A stretch of DNA of 64,000 bases from Paraconiothyrium sp. Pb-2020 (taxonomy: Eukaryota; Ascomycota; Dothideomycetes; Pleosporales; Didymosphaeriaceae), in the NCBI GenBank assembly GCA_022419385.1, contig JAJUBI010000005.1:2418001-2482000 (forward strand), written 5' to 3'. Below are positions 42,151 through 57,100 of this stretch, in pieces (the stretch's first letter is position 1; the number at the start of each line of letters is the position of its first letter). The notes below the pieces were generated by a model. The model was given only the letters and a program-made list of their open reading frames with translations. It was not told the origin of the DNA and made no database searches. The position numbers and the translations under genes are program-made.

Positions 42151-45100
42151 CAGGCTGAGATGCTTTCTCTGCGACTTCCTCTAGTGCGGCCTTCTGTTGC
42201 TCTCTCGTGAACACTGAAAATGGTTCGTACGCCACCTGGTCCACCACCTCCCCCCACTTCGCGGCAGCACTCATGGCGCTCAACACTGGCTTCTGGAATA
42301 TCTCCCTCACGAGCAGAGTGATTCCCTCTTGGCGTGCCGCAGCCGTCAGTCTTACTGCGGAAATTGAATCACCACCAAGCTGTAAGAAATTGTCATCCAT
42401 GCTCAGCGTTTCCTCGCCAACACCCAACACCTTGCTCCAGAGCCTTCGAATACTCGACTCAATCTTGTTCGATGGCTCTCTCATAATCTTGTCGCTTTGC
42501 GCAAGTTCTATCGCGCTGCGATGCTTTTCGTTGTCCATCTCTTGGATCCATTCAGATACCCTTCTTCGGTCCAATTTGCCAGAGGTATTAAGAGGAAGGT
42601 CCTCCAGGACGATCCAAATGGTTGGGACCATGTACTTGGGCAGCTTGCTTCCAATCTTCTCGCGGAGCCGCGAGATTTGTGAACCGACCTCCACCTTTTG
42701 ATTTTCATTAACCAACACAAAATCAGTGCCTTCTAGCGTCTTATTGATATGTCTCAAAGAAAGAACCGAGACCAATTGCTTTTTGCAAGGACCCGTAGCC
42801 GGCACAATAGCCATCACCTTGTCCACTTCTTCATCAGCCCAGAGGTGATGCTCCACTTCACCTAACTCCATTCGCTGGCCATTGAGCTTCACTTGATTGT
42901 CCTTACGCCCGACAATGCTCATGGTACCGTCAAAATTGTACTTCGCCAAGTCGCCCGTCTTATACATTCGCCGACCAGCTCCGGCCCACTTCGGTGCTGT
43001 GATGAATGCAGCTGCTGTCTTCGCGGGATCGTTCAGGTATCCTCTCGCCAAGCTGTGGCTTTCCACGACCAATTCGCCGACGCAGCCGGCGGGGGTCAAC
43101 TTGTCGTGATTGTCTGCCTCGACAATCCACAGTAGTGAGCCAATGCGGCGACCGATGTTCGAGGGGTCGGCGTCGCGTTTCAAACCAGGCGCATGGTTCG
43201 TCCAGATGGCACACTCTGCGGGTCCGTAGCTATTCGTGAGATGTACGTGTTCGGCCCAGGATTGAATGTTGACTGTTGTTGCATGTTCGCCACCTAGGAC
43301 CAAGTATTGGAGTGTCGGTACGCTCGCAGGGTTTAAGAGAGACGCAACTGTGGGTGTGAGGAACAGCCAATTGGCGGACATGGAATTGATTGCGCCCGCC
43401 AGGTTGCTTAGTCGCTCTTCTTCAGTTGGCACGCATACGCAGCCTCCATGCATTAAAGTCGAAAAGATCTCGCCCATGCTCACGTCATAGGTATATGCGG
43501 CGAATTGCAGTACTCGGGCATTGCAACTGATGTTGAGGGCCGGAGCATGAGAGAATGCCCCAGCCGAAAAAGAACCGTGCTCCATTACTATACCTTTAGG
43601 TGTACCGGTACTACCACTGGTGAACACAACGAATGCTGGATTTGACGGGGGCACAGAGGGTAAGGTTGTGTTGAGCGCGAAACCGTGAACGGAAGCCTTG
43701 TCAATTCCAACCACATGTTCGACCAAAAAATTGAACATATGTTGGTGTTGAGGGCTAGTCACAGCCACTGTTGCAGAAACATCACGAGCTATGAATGCCT
43801 TGCGATCTGCTGGGTGATTAGGGTCAACGGCGACGTACGCTGCTCCCGCCTTGAGGATGCCTAACATGGCTATGATAGCCCATGCTGATTTGTCGAAGCA
43901 AAGTAACACGTATGTTTCAAGGTCAACACCCAGCTTTCTGAGATGGGTCGCCACACGTGACGACAGTGTGTCGATCTCCGAGTAGGTGAAGTTGTCATCC
44001 CAGGAGCATACAGCGGCGGAGTTTGGAGACAGTCTCGCTTGATTAGTGATCAGGTTGTGCACAGTCTTCATTGTCGAGGGCTTGAAAACCGATGATGTAG
44101 GATCGTTCCATTGCTGCAACTCGGCGAAGTCAAGTGGGGATGTGATGTCGATATCAGCGAGAGTCCGTTTATCCGCCTCTGATAGCTGTTGGATTACATG
44201 CGAGAAATGTTCTAGCATCCTTTGGCCTCGCTCTGCACTCAATAATCGATCATCGAGCTTAAGTGTAAGCCCGAGAGTGTTGCCGAGGACGACTTGGAAG
44301 ACCAATGGGTAGGTCAGGAACTCATCAAATGCGAAATCAATTGTATTGCCAGTACGCCACAAATCATGCGCCTCATCGCTCTCCTGTTTTGGTTGGATGA
44401 CGAGCAGATTTTGAAAGTTGCATGCCTCCTGTGTTTCGCGGGTAAACAGTTTAATGTGTTGAAGACCAGTGTGCTCGTATGGCATCATCTCGACCGCTTG
44501 GCGCTGTACATCGTCCAAGAAAGCGTGTACCGTCTGGTCCGGCGAGACTTGGATATGCACCGGTACTGTTGTGATGGTCGGCCCTGTCATCGACGCGATA
44601 TCCTTGATTGGCACGTTTCGACCAGCTAGCAAGGCTCCAAACAAAGCATCGTTTACTTCACCATATCGTGAGAGCACAATAGCCCAAGCGGCTCTGATTA
44701 GAGTTGACGTCGTGAAACCAGAAGTCGATGCATTTCCCAGCGTGAATTCAATATCTTTCGTGACAGTGACATTCGCTAGGGGTTGGATCGCGGAGGACTG
44801 TATAGGCGGGAAGTTTGACAGGGCCTCACCCGGAGGGTACTGCGAGTGCCAGTATGCGAATTCTGCACCTCGATCCCGGCTCTCGAGATACTCGATGAAG
44901 CGCGCGTATGGTGGTGGGCTGGGTAGGAGGGAAATGTCAGAGGCATGGTAGATGCGGGCTACCTCTTGTAGCACTAGCGGCAATGCCCAACCATCGTATA
45001 TGGAATGATGTGCTGACCAGACAAAATGCGTTTTGCCGTTGTGATCACCGATGATAGCCCAGCGCGTCAAGGACTTTCCGTAATCCATGATGTCTAGCTT

Positions 45101-48100
45101 ATCAGCTCTCAAATAATCTTCGAGCGAGCCTGTAGTCGTCCACTGCGATTCATCGTTCAACACAACCTGCAACGAGCCAGAAAGCTCGGTATAAACAATT
45201 CTCGTGCGCAGTATCGTATTTCGCTTGACGCAAGTCTGCCACGCTCTCTGGAATCGCTCAGGATCCACGGAGGACGGCAACACAGTATCCCACTGGAAGT
45301 TATATGTACCTGGTTGACGCGCCGATAAAACCATCAACCCTTCCTGAAGCGAGGATGTCGGGTATATATCTTGCACAGATATCCTGGGAATGTTGTATGC
45401 CTTTTCGAGCTTTTCCAAGATCGCTTCCAAAGGCTCTTGTCCACGAAGCAGCGAGAAGGGTTTACGAGCCTTTGTAACCTCTTCCTTAAACGTGGTAGTG
45501 ATGGAAGACATGGCGCTCAGAGTAGGGTTCCTAAAGATATGGTCCACCCTGATTGAAATACCAGCTTTGCGCGCAAGAGCCACTAGCTTCATAGCTGAAA
45601 GGGAGTCCCCTCCCAAACGCACAAAACTGTCGTCGCATCCGATTGACTCGACAGGTATGTTTAACACATTTGCCCACATGCTCTGCATCTTCTTTTCGAC
45701 TTTACTGACTGGACTTCTTCTTTCTACGTCAGCAAGGAAGAAGTGTGTGGTCTCTTCGTCAGTGAGGTTTTCGGCGACTGCGTGCAGCCGGCGGCGATCT
45801 GTCTTGCCTGAACTCGATAGCGGCATCGAAGCAAGCAATATGAACATTGTTGGAATCATGTATACTGGCAATATGTCCGTAAGTGTGCTGGTTAAAGCCA
45901 TCAGGTCTGAGTATAGTTCTGAATCGATGCGACGAGTCTCCGGTTTCCCTTCTTTTTCTTCTCTATCCCTACAGAAGAATGCAGCAAGCACCTTCGTGTT
46001 GTTCCTATGAGGCAGGCTAACCTGGTCGACGGCAACATGTGCAAGTTGGGGTAGACTGCGCTTAAGATGGTGTTCGATCTCGCCTAGCTCCACTCTTTGG
46101 CCTCTGATCTTGACTTGGGTATCTTTTCGTCCGATGTAAAGCACTGTGCCGTCTGGCCTCAATGTGGCAAGATCACCCGTCTTGTACACTCTCTCGGCAG
46201 GGCGTCCAAGCAAGGATTCATCCAACCACATCGGCCTCTTGATGAACGCTTCCTCGGTCTTGCCACTGTCATTGAGGTAGCCCCGAGCGACAGTCGGACC
46301 TTCTATCAGCAGTTCTCCGATAGCCCCGACAGGGACCAGAACATTCGTATCGTGGGCATCAACTACCCAGTTTGCACCGCCAACGGCACGTCCAATGTTA
46401 TCAGGTCGATCAGAATCTGTAACATGATCGAGTATTGACGAGAATACACATGTCTCAGTTGGTCCGTAACCATTGGCAAGGTACGTTCGGTTGGCCCACA
46501 TCTCAATGTTATCAATTCCCAATGCCTCGCCTCCGAGAACGACTGTCTTCAGACATGGCACTTGCTCGGGTTCCAATGTGCGGGCTAGAGACGGCGTGAA
46601 GAAGGCCCAGTTTGCTTGTAGTTGGTTTATGCCACCCACAATATCGTTCAGGCGCTGCTCTTGGGAAAGAGGGCAAATGCAACCGCCGTGCAATAAAGTG
46701 TGGAACGTTTCCAGGATGGTGGAGTCGAAGGCATAAGACGCGTATTGCAATACACGCGAACTGGAATCCATGTTGATGCGCTTTCCTTGTTCCATGGCAG
46801 CCGTACAGACCCCTCGATGTTCCATTACGACGCCCTTGGGCTTACCAGTCGATCCAGAGGTAAAAAGGACATAGGCGGTGTTCCTGGAAGTAGCCTTGTT
46901 GAATGGTGGAGAGGCTTTGCTGGGGAAAGCCATGATCGTTTCGGGCGAAATAAGGACGACCTGAGGGGCGATGGTGCGACAAAGGCCTTCACGAGAGGCA
47001 GAAGCGAGGACCAAGTGAGCTTTAGTGTCCTTGATTATTTGTTGCAAACGCTGAACCGGGTGAGTGGCATCCATTACCACGAATGCACCTCCTGCGTACA
47101 GGACCCCGAGTTGAGCCACGATAGTCCATGCTGACTTGTCGAAACAGAGCGGTACAAGGACTTCAGGCCCCACTCCTAATGCTTGAAGGTGATGAGCAAG
47201 GCGAATGGCATGTTCGTAAAGCTGTTGGTAAGTGAATTGTGTGTCCCAGGAATGTACAGCCTCGGCTTTCGGTCGTGCCACTCTTTGAATCTCGAAGAGC
47301 TGATCGATTCGCGTCTCAAGACCCGCGGGTATAGTCCTATTTAGCTTCATAATTGCTCGTTGATCATTGTTTCCAAGCAGATTGAGGAATTTCAACGGTC
47401 GATCGAGGGATGCTGTGACAAGTTGACCAAGCGTCTGCTCGAAATTGGCGAGTATAAGCTTCAGCTGGTGAGCGTCCAGTACCATCTCGTCGTAACTCAC
47501 TGCAACTTCCACACTTGAGCCATTCAGGTAGAGTTGAAGCGTGAGTGGATACGATGACAGCTCTTCTATCTGACCAAGAGAGGTTTTGATCCAGAAGTCC
47601 TCGGATGCAGCGGTTGGCTTTCGTTCGTGGATTACAAGCAGATGTTGGAAATCACATGCACTATCAGCTTCGGGAGTACTTTGGGCAATCCGCTGCAACC
47701 CAACATGCTCGAAAGCTTTCATGTCGCTGGCTTGATCGCTAACACTGCTGATGAACTGCTCGATTGACGCATTCCAATCGATGTGCATCCGGAGAGGTAC
47801 GGTAGCCAGTGTCGGGCCCATGATCGCGTCAATACCTTCCACTGGCACATTTCGGCCCTGAACCGTGAGACCAAATGTAACATCGTCAGCTCCAGAGTAT
47901 CTGGCCACAATGATCGACCAGGCAGCCTTGAGGAGGACTGGCAACTCGTAAGGAGTGCTTTGCTTCGTCGGGAGTTTCAAGTGCGAACTCAGGGATTGAT
48001 TCTTCCGCTGATATGAAGCGCCCGGTAATCGGGGGAAGTTGACTGGCGCCGCACCAGATAGTTGAGCTTTCCAATAAGCTTTCGCCTCATTTTCGTTACT

Positions 48101-51100
48101 CTGTGCAACGTAATCAACAAAATCGGACAAGCTCGACGATGCGACTTTGGAAGAGATAGCCTTCTCTTGTATAACTTCTTGGTACACAGACTCAATACTG
48201 TTTAGTAGAAGATTGATTGACCACTCGTCGTATAGCACATGGTGCATGGCCAGCAAGAACTTAGGTGCCTCGTCCGAGTGCTGGAGAATACAGCATTTCA
48301 GCAGTGGCTGACCATAGGACATGGTCAATCTGCGTTCCAGTCCCCAAAACTCAGCCTCAGAAAGCACCTCTGTGATATTAATGTGTTCTTTCATCACAAC
48401 CTGCATGGAACCAATGGACTCGAGGTTCACTATCCTTGTACGCAGTATAGGTTCCTTTCGAACAACGAGGCTGACGGCCTTCTTGAATATATCGACATTG
48501 ACGGATGCTGGTAATGTCCAAGCGCGTCGTAGGCGGTACGAACCCGGTGATTTCATAGAAAGAAGCATGAGCGACTCTTGCAGAGGCGTGCTCGGGTATA
48601 AATCCTGGACTGTCTCTTTGGAGATGCCGAACTGCTCTTGAAGTTGGTCGTAGATGGTCTGCGATGATAGGTCTTCCGCTGCTGCTGCCATGTCACTCAG
48701 TTTCGGATTCTGAAATATCAATGCGATGGTGAGATGGATATCATCTCGACTGGCCCGAGAAGTGAGTTGTATCGCACTAAGGCTGTCTCCACCCGATCGG
48801 AAGAAGCTATCATTCAGGCCAATCCGTTCCCGTTCCAAGTCTAGAACCTCCGACCAGATCTGTTGGAGTTTCTTCTCAATGCGGGACGAGGGCTGTTGTT
48901 TTGGTCCATCCGACAGTGAGAAGTGAGCCAGGTCGGGCTCGCTGAGGCTAGAAACTAGAGATTGCAACCGAAATACGTCAGTTTTGCCAGACACCGTGAG
49001 TGGAATGTACTGTATTGGGATGTACATGGCGGGGATCATGTACGATGGCAGCGCATCGGCAAGCTTGGTATCGAGAGCCATAAGCTTGCTGGCCAATGGT
49101 TCGGTAAGACTCGCCAGAAGACTGTCGGTTTGGGGTTCCAATTCAGTGCTCCAGCTCAAGAACGCTGTTAAGACGGGGTCCATTGACCGGTTCCGTGGGG
49201 CTGTCAACACAACGGCAACATCCTTAAGTCCAGGCAGCTTGGCCTTAATGGTGCTTTCGACTTCGCCGGCTTCCACACGCTGACCCCTGATCTTGATCTG
49301 CGTATCTTTGCGGCCAACAAAGTGTATCGTACCGTCGAATGCCCACCGTACCAAATCACCTGTGCGATACACTATCGAATCGCCAAGCCCCGTCCACTTT
49401 GGCGCCTTCACAAATGCTTTCTTGGTCTTTTCCTCATCATTCAAATATCCGTTTGCCAAAGTCTGACCCCCAATTAAAAGCTCGCCCACAGCCCCAATTG
49501 GCACTGGCATCTTGATGTCGTCAGGATCAGCAACCCACAGTGAGCTGAATCTGAGCGGCCTTCCAATGTTGCGTGGGTCGGAAGCCCCTCTTCTGCTGTA
49601 ATGTAGACTCGTGACTGCGATCGTGGCTTCTGTCGGGCCATAGGCATTGATCAATTCAACATGTCCCTTCCACATCTCGATGTCGCGCTCGGTGATCGCT
49701 TCTCCACCACACACGAGGGATTTCAGACTTGTCAACTTCTCCGGCTGTAGTGTCCGAGCGAGTGAAGGCGTCAGCACGATGTGGTTGATCTTCATGCTAT
49801 TGATGACGGGAGTGATATCCTTCATGCGGTCGTTATCCGAGATTACGCACAGACAAGCGCCCGTGAACAGTGCGCCAAAAATATCTCCCAACATAGGATC
49901 AAACGTGTAGGCGATAAATTGAAGGATCCTGGAATTGCTTTCCCATCCCCAAGTTTGCGCGATCTCGGGCACATTAGTAGTGATAGCACGGTGGGAAATC
50001 ATGACACCTTTAGGTAGACCCGTACTGCCACTGGTATAGATGAGGAACGCGCTGCTTTCCGGATCCACAGTTATCGAAACCGATGTCTTTGGAAGTGCAG
50101 AAGCGTGCGATTGAGAGAATGGAATGAGTGTTAGCCTAAGCGCACTGAGTCTCCTGGCTTGATCTGGCGCACACACGATCAGAGTGGCACTGCAATCCTC
50201 CACCAATATTCGTACACGGTCAAGAGGATGGTTTGGGGAAAGCGGCAGACCTGTGCCCCCAGCTTTCAAGATAGCTAGCATGCTGACGATAGCCCACGCC
50301 GACTTGGGGAAACAGAATGGTACGACTGTCCCAGGGCGCACACCGAGATCGATCAAGTGACGACTGAAGCGGGTGGAGATATCTTCAAGCTCGCTGTAAG
50401 TGATCTTCCCCTCAAAACTTTCGATTGCGATCGATTTCGGAGACCGTGCGGCCTGGTCTGCAAAAAGCATGTGCACCAGCGCACTAGATCCGGGTCGCTG
50501 CAGAGGTGTCCATAACTGGACTTGACGCACATCGCGCTCGCTGAGTTGTCGCACGCTGTCAATATTGCCCCACGGATTAGACAGCAGCTGCTTCAAAACC
50601 TTCTTAAAAGTCTGCGCAACATTGTCAGCGTGCCAGTCGCTCAACCTGTCCGCCCAGTAGCCAAAGTGCGCTTCGGCATTTTCGTTGTCCGAATAGATCC
50701 CTAGAGAGATGTCGTACTCGGTTGGATCATGGGAGCCAACACCCTCAAAAGAAAGTGTCAGCTCGTCACTTGTTTTCTTATTGTCTAGAGCTTGGATTGA
50801 GATCATAGTGTTAAAGAGAGGCTGATCGGATAGACTTAGTGCGTGTTGAATTTGGGCCAGAGAGCAAGCCTGATGCTCGATGCCAGCGGCGTACTCGGAC
50901 TGCTTTTTCTGCACTAGTGCAGAAATGGTGGCGGATGGGGAGAGGCACGTACGCGAGACCATCATGTTGATGAACGGCCCGATTGTTTTCGTGATTCCTG
51001 GTACGGCAACATCCCGGCCGGAGACGAGGTAGCCGTATGTTACGTCTTCGGCGCCTGTATACAGACACAAGACGATGCTCCATGCTAGATGGAAGACGCT

Positions 51101-54100
51101 AGGCATAGTGACTGAACATGTTGCGCAGAACTTGCGCATCAGGCTGGATAAGTTGCCGAGCGAAAGATGAATACTGCGAAGACACGAGACGGTGCCCTGG
51201 ACGTCGTTGATCATAGGGAGGTAACATGGGACAACGCGGTGGAGATAATCTAACCAATACTTGACTGATATCTCCATCGGCCTCGAGTCCAAGTACTTGA
51301 TGTACTCACTGTAAGGCGGACCAACGCTGAGTGGCTGTTGAGCTTTATACGCCTGCGATAGATCTCGTAGCAACATGCCCACTGAATCTGCGTCTACCAA
51401 CGCATGGCTCGCATCGAACTTGAAGAAGACGCTGCCTGACTTAACCTGACATGCGATAAGGCGGTGGGGTGGCGCGCTATCGTTGTACTCCAACGCTGGA
51501 TAATTCGCAAGCAGACTGACTGCTTCCTCATCGATATCACAGTTGAGCAACAAAGTGTTTGCTTTGGACTTCGCGAGGACGAGCTGGTAGAATACGCCAT
51601 TGGTAAATATGCGATTTGTGAAGACTGTGCGAAGCATGGCGTGCGAATTCACGACGCGCTGCCAAGCTTCCAGCAGCCTTCGCCCGTCGATGCGTCCTGA
51701 GCGGTTTGAAGTGACTTTGAAGGTAAAGGACGTTTTGTATGTATCAGGGTTCCGAGTCTGCGACAGAATCAAGCCATTCTGCATTGGAGTTAGAGGGTAC
51801 AGGTCCTCCACGTCATCCAGGCTTGACAGACCAAGGTCTGGAAGAATGGTTTCCTGGATACCTTGCAGTGCTTCATAAGTGAGGGGTACAAGTGGAAAAT
51901 CAATCAGCGTCTTCTCGCTCGCCATCGTAGGCAACAAGTCGGTGATATCATTCAACGATTGGGCACAGGTACCCGCCCAGCGGAGGACATCCGCCTTGCG
52001 GGCCATGCGCCTGTTGTACAGAAACTGTAATGAAACGATACCTTGCAAGACCGTGGCACTGATCTCGAAGAGCGCAAAACGGTTCAGCTTCTCATCGAAG
52101 TCGGACTGTATAGCACCCTCTGGAAGAGCTTGCTGATGTAGCAAGCTGTCGTCACGTTCGAGGCCTTGGAATTGTCCAAGGTAGTTGAACAGCACCTCCA
52201 TAGGACCCGACTTGCCGAACGCTTTTCGTCCTTGAGCCGTCAAGTAACGTGAAGCAAAATAGTCGAAGCCATTCCGTGTGATGGATCGCCGAACGTCTTT
52301 TGTTCTTCGCACAATATCGATCACGCTGTCTCCAGATACCGAAACATGCAAAGGTGACATCGTAGTGAACCATCCAACTGTGCTCGACACATCGAGGCTC
52401 GGGTTGTAGGGTTCACGTCCGTGGCCCTCACTAAAGATTGTCGGCGTTGCCCGGTCTGGGAAGACGATAGCGAAAGAATGGAATAGTGCAGCCAGGAGTA
52501 ACTCAACGGGCTCAGTCCCCAACGCGATGTGGCATTGTTCTAGTAGCTTCATGCTCACATCCTTCGTGAGTGAGAACTCATGTCGCTCCACGTCAGCATA
52601 AATATTCGCTTTCCCTTGCATATCCCAATACGCGAAATCGGAGCTCTGGATTCGGAATGGGAGTACAGTATTGACATCCAGTGAGGAGGCATGTGTCGTC
52701 TGTAGTGCTAACCATGACTGGAACGGTAGGGAGTCGGAAATTGGGAGACTGCGTCCGAGCAGCAGCAGTTCTAGGTCTTGAAAGATGATGCGCCAGGATA
52801 CGAGATCGATGACTAGATGGTGCGCAACCAGGTACAAGAATTGTCCATCTCCGGATACGTTGAGCAGATCAACCGAGAACAATGGCCCAGTCTCAGGGCG
52901 GATACGGTGCTGTGCCCTCTCCATGACGGACACGGCCAGGCTCGACCTCCTCAAGTCATGGGACGCGGTGTAGTATCGACCGTGAGCGTTTCTCTGCACA
53001 GACTGCTGCCACTTGCCTTCGACGGTCTTGATGTACTGCGCGCGAAGCATAGGATGACGTTCAACAATGGTCGCAATCGCCTTTTCCAAATTCTCATGCG
53101 TTATTGGTCGATTCACACGCAAGTAGAAGCTCTGATTAAAGCGGATATCGGGAATGCCGCCCATCTCTTCGAACATTTGCTGGATGGGTGAGAGCTCGAA
53201 CGGCTTCTCTGATATCTCGACGTGCTGTTGCTGAGTGTTTCCGATGGACTTGGCAGCTTGCGCCATGTTTGATATTGTCTTGCTGCGTAGAATGTCTGTC
53301 ATCTTGAGGGCTATGCCCTGTGTTCGGCAGCGGCTCACCAGCTGCATAGCTATCGTAGTAATTAGTATCTCATCTCTCGGGCCTCTAGAATGTTCATCTG
53401 TTACCTGTGATGGAATCTCCGCCAAGGCCAATGAATGATTGCGTCAGGGAGAGCTGCTTGCTTGGGATATTGAGGATATCCGACACCATCGTCCGGATCT
53501 GAGATTCCATGTCAGTGGCGGGTTGTGCATTCGGGTCGTTCGTCAGGTTTTCATCGGCGGCGATGCGATGATAGAAGTCAGTCCCTAGACGTTCAACCCA
53601 GTTGATGACCCTCTTGCGGTCGAGCTTGCCAGAAGTGTTCAATGGCATTGCTTCAACGACTATCCATATGGTCGGAACCATGTAAGACGGAACTGTTTGG
53701 CCTAATTGGTCTGCGACTTCTCGAACGTGGCCAGCCTGGAGCGATTGATCTACAATCTGCAGGGCCTTGCCGTTGCGGGTATGGAAACGCAGTGCTGTAA
53801 GAGTTACGACCGCAATCAAGGTCCGCTGACGCGGCCCCACTGTAGGCATGACAACGACTGCATCGCGAACGAGTCTGCTAGCATCCAAATAATGCTCAAT
53901 CTCACCAATCTCTAATCTTTGACCACGTACTTTAACTTGCGAATCCTTCCTGCCCAAATAAGTGTGGCTTCCGTCTTCACGAAGGCGGACAAGATCTCCA
54001 GTCTTGTAGAAGCGGCGCCCGGGTGCCCAGCTCGGCGAATCGATGAAAACAGCGCGCGTCTTCGCAGGTTCATTAAGATACCCTCTTGCCAGCGTAGGTC

Positions 54101-57100
54101 CCTCGAGGAGAAGTTCACCGACAGCACCCATTGGAACGAGCCGGTCAGTGTTGTTGCGGTCCACAACCCAGGTTAGTGCGCCGACGCCGTGTCCAATGTT
54201 GGTCGCATCCGTGACATGAGTGTTGACAGGGACCAGAACGGACGCTTCAGTAGGCCCATAAGCATTCATAAGCCTAACATGTGGACCCCAGATATCCACA
54301 TGTTTCTGGGACATCGCTTCTCCACCGAGCACTAGCGTCTTCAACCCAGGCACCTGTGACGGCTCGATGATAGTTACAAAGCTTGGCGTCAGAAGAGCCC
54401 AGTTGACTCTCATCCGGTTGACCGCGCCCACGATTTCCATCGACTCGCGTTCTTCGTCCGTAGGGATACAGATGCAGCCGCCCTGCATGAGTGTAGTCAG
54501 CATGTCCATTACACTTACATCGAAGACGTAGCTCGAGAACTGCAGTACGCGACTGGAGCTGCTGATTCCCATGGCCTTGCTGTGGTCTCGGGCGCTTGTG
54601 GCGAAGGCCCTGTGTTCAATCATAGTTCCCTTGGGCTTGCCTAGGTAAGAAATGCAAAATTAGCTGAGGCGTATCTACTTTACGCTTGAGGGGCTTTATA
54701 CCGGTTGTACCGCTGGTGAAGATGACATAGGCAAGATTCTTCGGGGTCACTGTTTCCTTGCCTAGCGGTGTATCAGGAAGACCCTGACAACGCTTTTCGT
54801 CCACAATGAGAACGTCACCCTCTAATCCACTGAATAAACTAGCCTGCCTCTCCGAAGTAAGGATCAGCTTCCCATACACACCCTTCGATTCGATGATCTG
54901 GCGAATTCTGTATTCTGGATGCTTTGGATCAAGAGGAACGTAGGCCCCACCAGCTTTCAGACAAGCCAGTACAGCTACCACCGCCCATGTGCTTTTCTCA
55001 AAGCAAATTGGCACGACAACTTCAGGACCTACACCTTTTCTCTGAAGCTCGGCTGCTAGTCTTGTCGAAAAGGCATGGATTTCTCCGTACGTCATCGACC
55101 GGTCCGCGCTACAGATAGCTTCGGCGCTTGGTGCAGCCTTGACTCTCTGTTGTATGACATGATGAATGCAGACGTATTGTTCTTCGACTGGGATATTGTT
55201 CCTTTTTTGAAGCACTTCCTGATCACGATTGCCAAAGTATTCCACTTCTGAAAGTGAGCCATCGACCGAGGCGACTTCGATCAGAGAACGGATGACCGTG
55301 GTGAGAGAGGCCAGGGCATTCTTTGCCAGCCAGTCACTGACTCTGGGTGCCCAATATGCGAAAGTGATGTTTGGGTTGTGGTCGTCCGCTTTCAGGGTGA
55401 AGATGATGTCGTATTCCGTGGGATCATGGAAATGTACAACGTCGAAGAAGAGCTCGCGACGTTTGGCCTGGGCGTTGCGGGATTGGAATTTTGAGATGGT
55501 GGACGAGTTATGGAGAGAGGACATTGCAGTATTGAATAGGGGAGTTGCAGCGCTCAACCCGATGGTATGCTGGACGCGACCCAGCGACACATGTTGATGG
55601 TCGAGAGATTCAGCGTACTGATCGCGAGTCGCTTGTAGTAGGTCGATGACGTTGGTGGAGACAGCAGCCTCTACGTGGCATACCAGCATGTTGATCAGAG
55701 GCCCCACGATGCGATCTACATCCTTAACATCAACATTTCGTCCGGAGACAAGATACCCAAACGACACCGAGTCGAGCCCAGAGTAATTTTGTAGAACCAG
55801 CGCCCACGCAGTCTGCACAAGATTGGGCAGTGTCACACCCGTTCTAGTAATGAAATTACGCAGCAGGGGCCGGATAAACTGAAGGTCTGCCTCTAGCTCC
55901 CGCATCTCCTTCGCATCCACCTCACATGCAGAGGCAACGGGGAAGTGGCAAGGACTTGCCTGCGCCAAGCGGTCTTCCCAGTAATCTAGGGCGTTTGCAG
56001 ATGACTTAGTTTGCAGATACTTGATATACTCGCTGAATTGCGGTTGGTTTACGAGGTACAGGCCACCGTCGTATGCAAGACGGATGTCGTCGAGGAGCAC
56101 GCGGAGAGACGTCGCATCAATTGTCGCATGGTGGAAATCCATCCGGCAGTAGACCTTGCCACTTGGAGTCGTACAAATGACGAATCGATGGAGTGGCTCG
56201 GTTTTAGAAAGCTCCATGTATTCCAGTGCCATGAGGGTGGCAGGTCCAGACTCATCTTCGCAGCGGATTCGTCGTGTAACGCCCTTGAACGATTTGAGGA
56301 CCACCTGATCGTACAACCCTTCTTCGGCAACACTGTCTGCGAAAACGGTACGGAGCATTGGGTGGTAAGCGATGACTGTTTCCCACGCAGCTTGTAGACG
56401 GTCTACATCTACCGGTGCCTGGCGATTAGTAGTGGTCACCTCGAGCGTCGCGTTGGTCTCGTAAGCACCGGCGTGCAGCGCTTGTCCGACAAGTAACGCT
56501 TCTTGCATTGGCGCTGTTGGGTACACAGCCTCAATATCGCCAAGTTCATCCAGGCCCAGCTGTGAAACCCGCTCTGTTCTAAGTGTCTCGAGTCCCTTGT
56601 AATCAAACCGCAGCAGTGGATAATCACTCAGTGTCTTCTCGATCTTCCTCCCAGGTAAGAGCGCCGCCGCGTCTCGTAACGTCCGGTCATACGCTGCTGC
56701 CCAGCGATAGATAGCATCGATATGCTGCATCCGGTCATTGTACAAGATGCGGAACTTAAGCTTCCCATCGCTAGTGTGAGATACCGAAATCTCAAGTAAT
56801 GACATTCGAGGAACGTCTCGTCCCATAGCAGGATCAAGCTCCTCTGTTTTGGGCTCATGTAACTGGAACAAGGCATCTCCACCCTCTAATTGCTGGAATC
56901 TTCCCACGTAGTTGAAGAGAAGCTCGATAGAGTTGTGCTTCTTGAATAACTCCCGTCCCTTTGCAGTCAGATAGCGCGCAGTGAAATACGGCCAGCCGTT
57001 CTGAGGAAGCCGTCGAGATGTGTCCTTCACAGCTCGGAGGGTTGTGAGAAAGTCGTTATCCACGGACACATTAACGTGCAGAGGCGCGAGATTAGTGAAC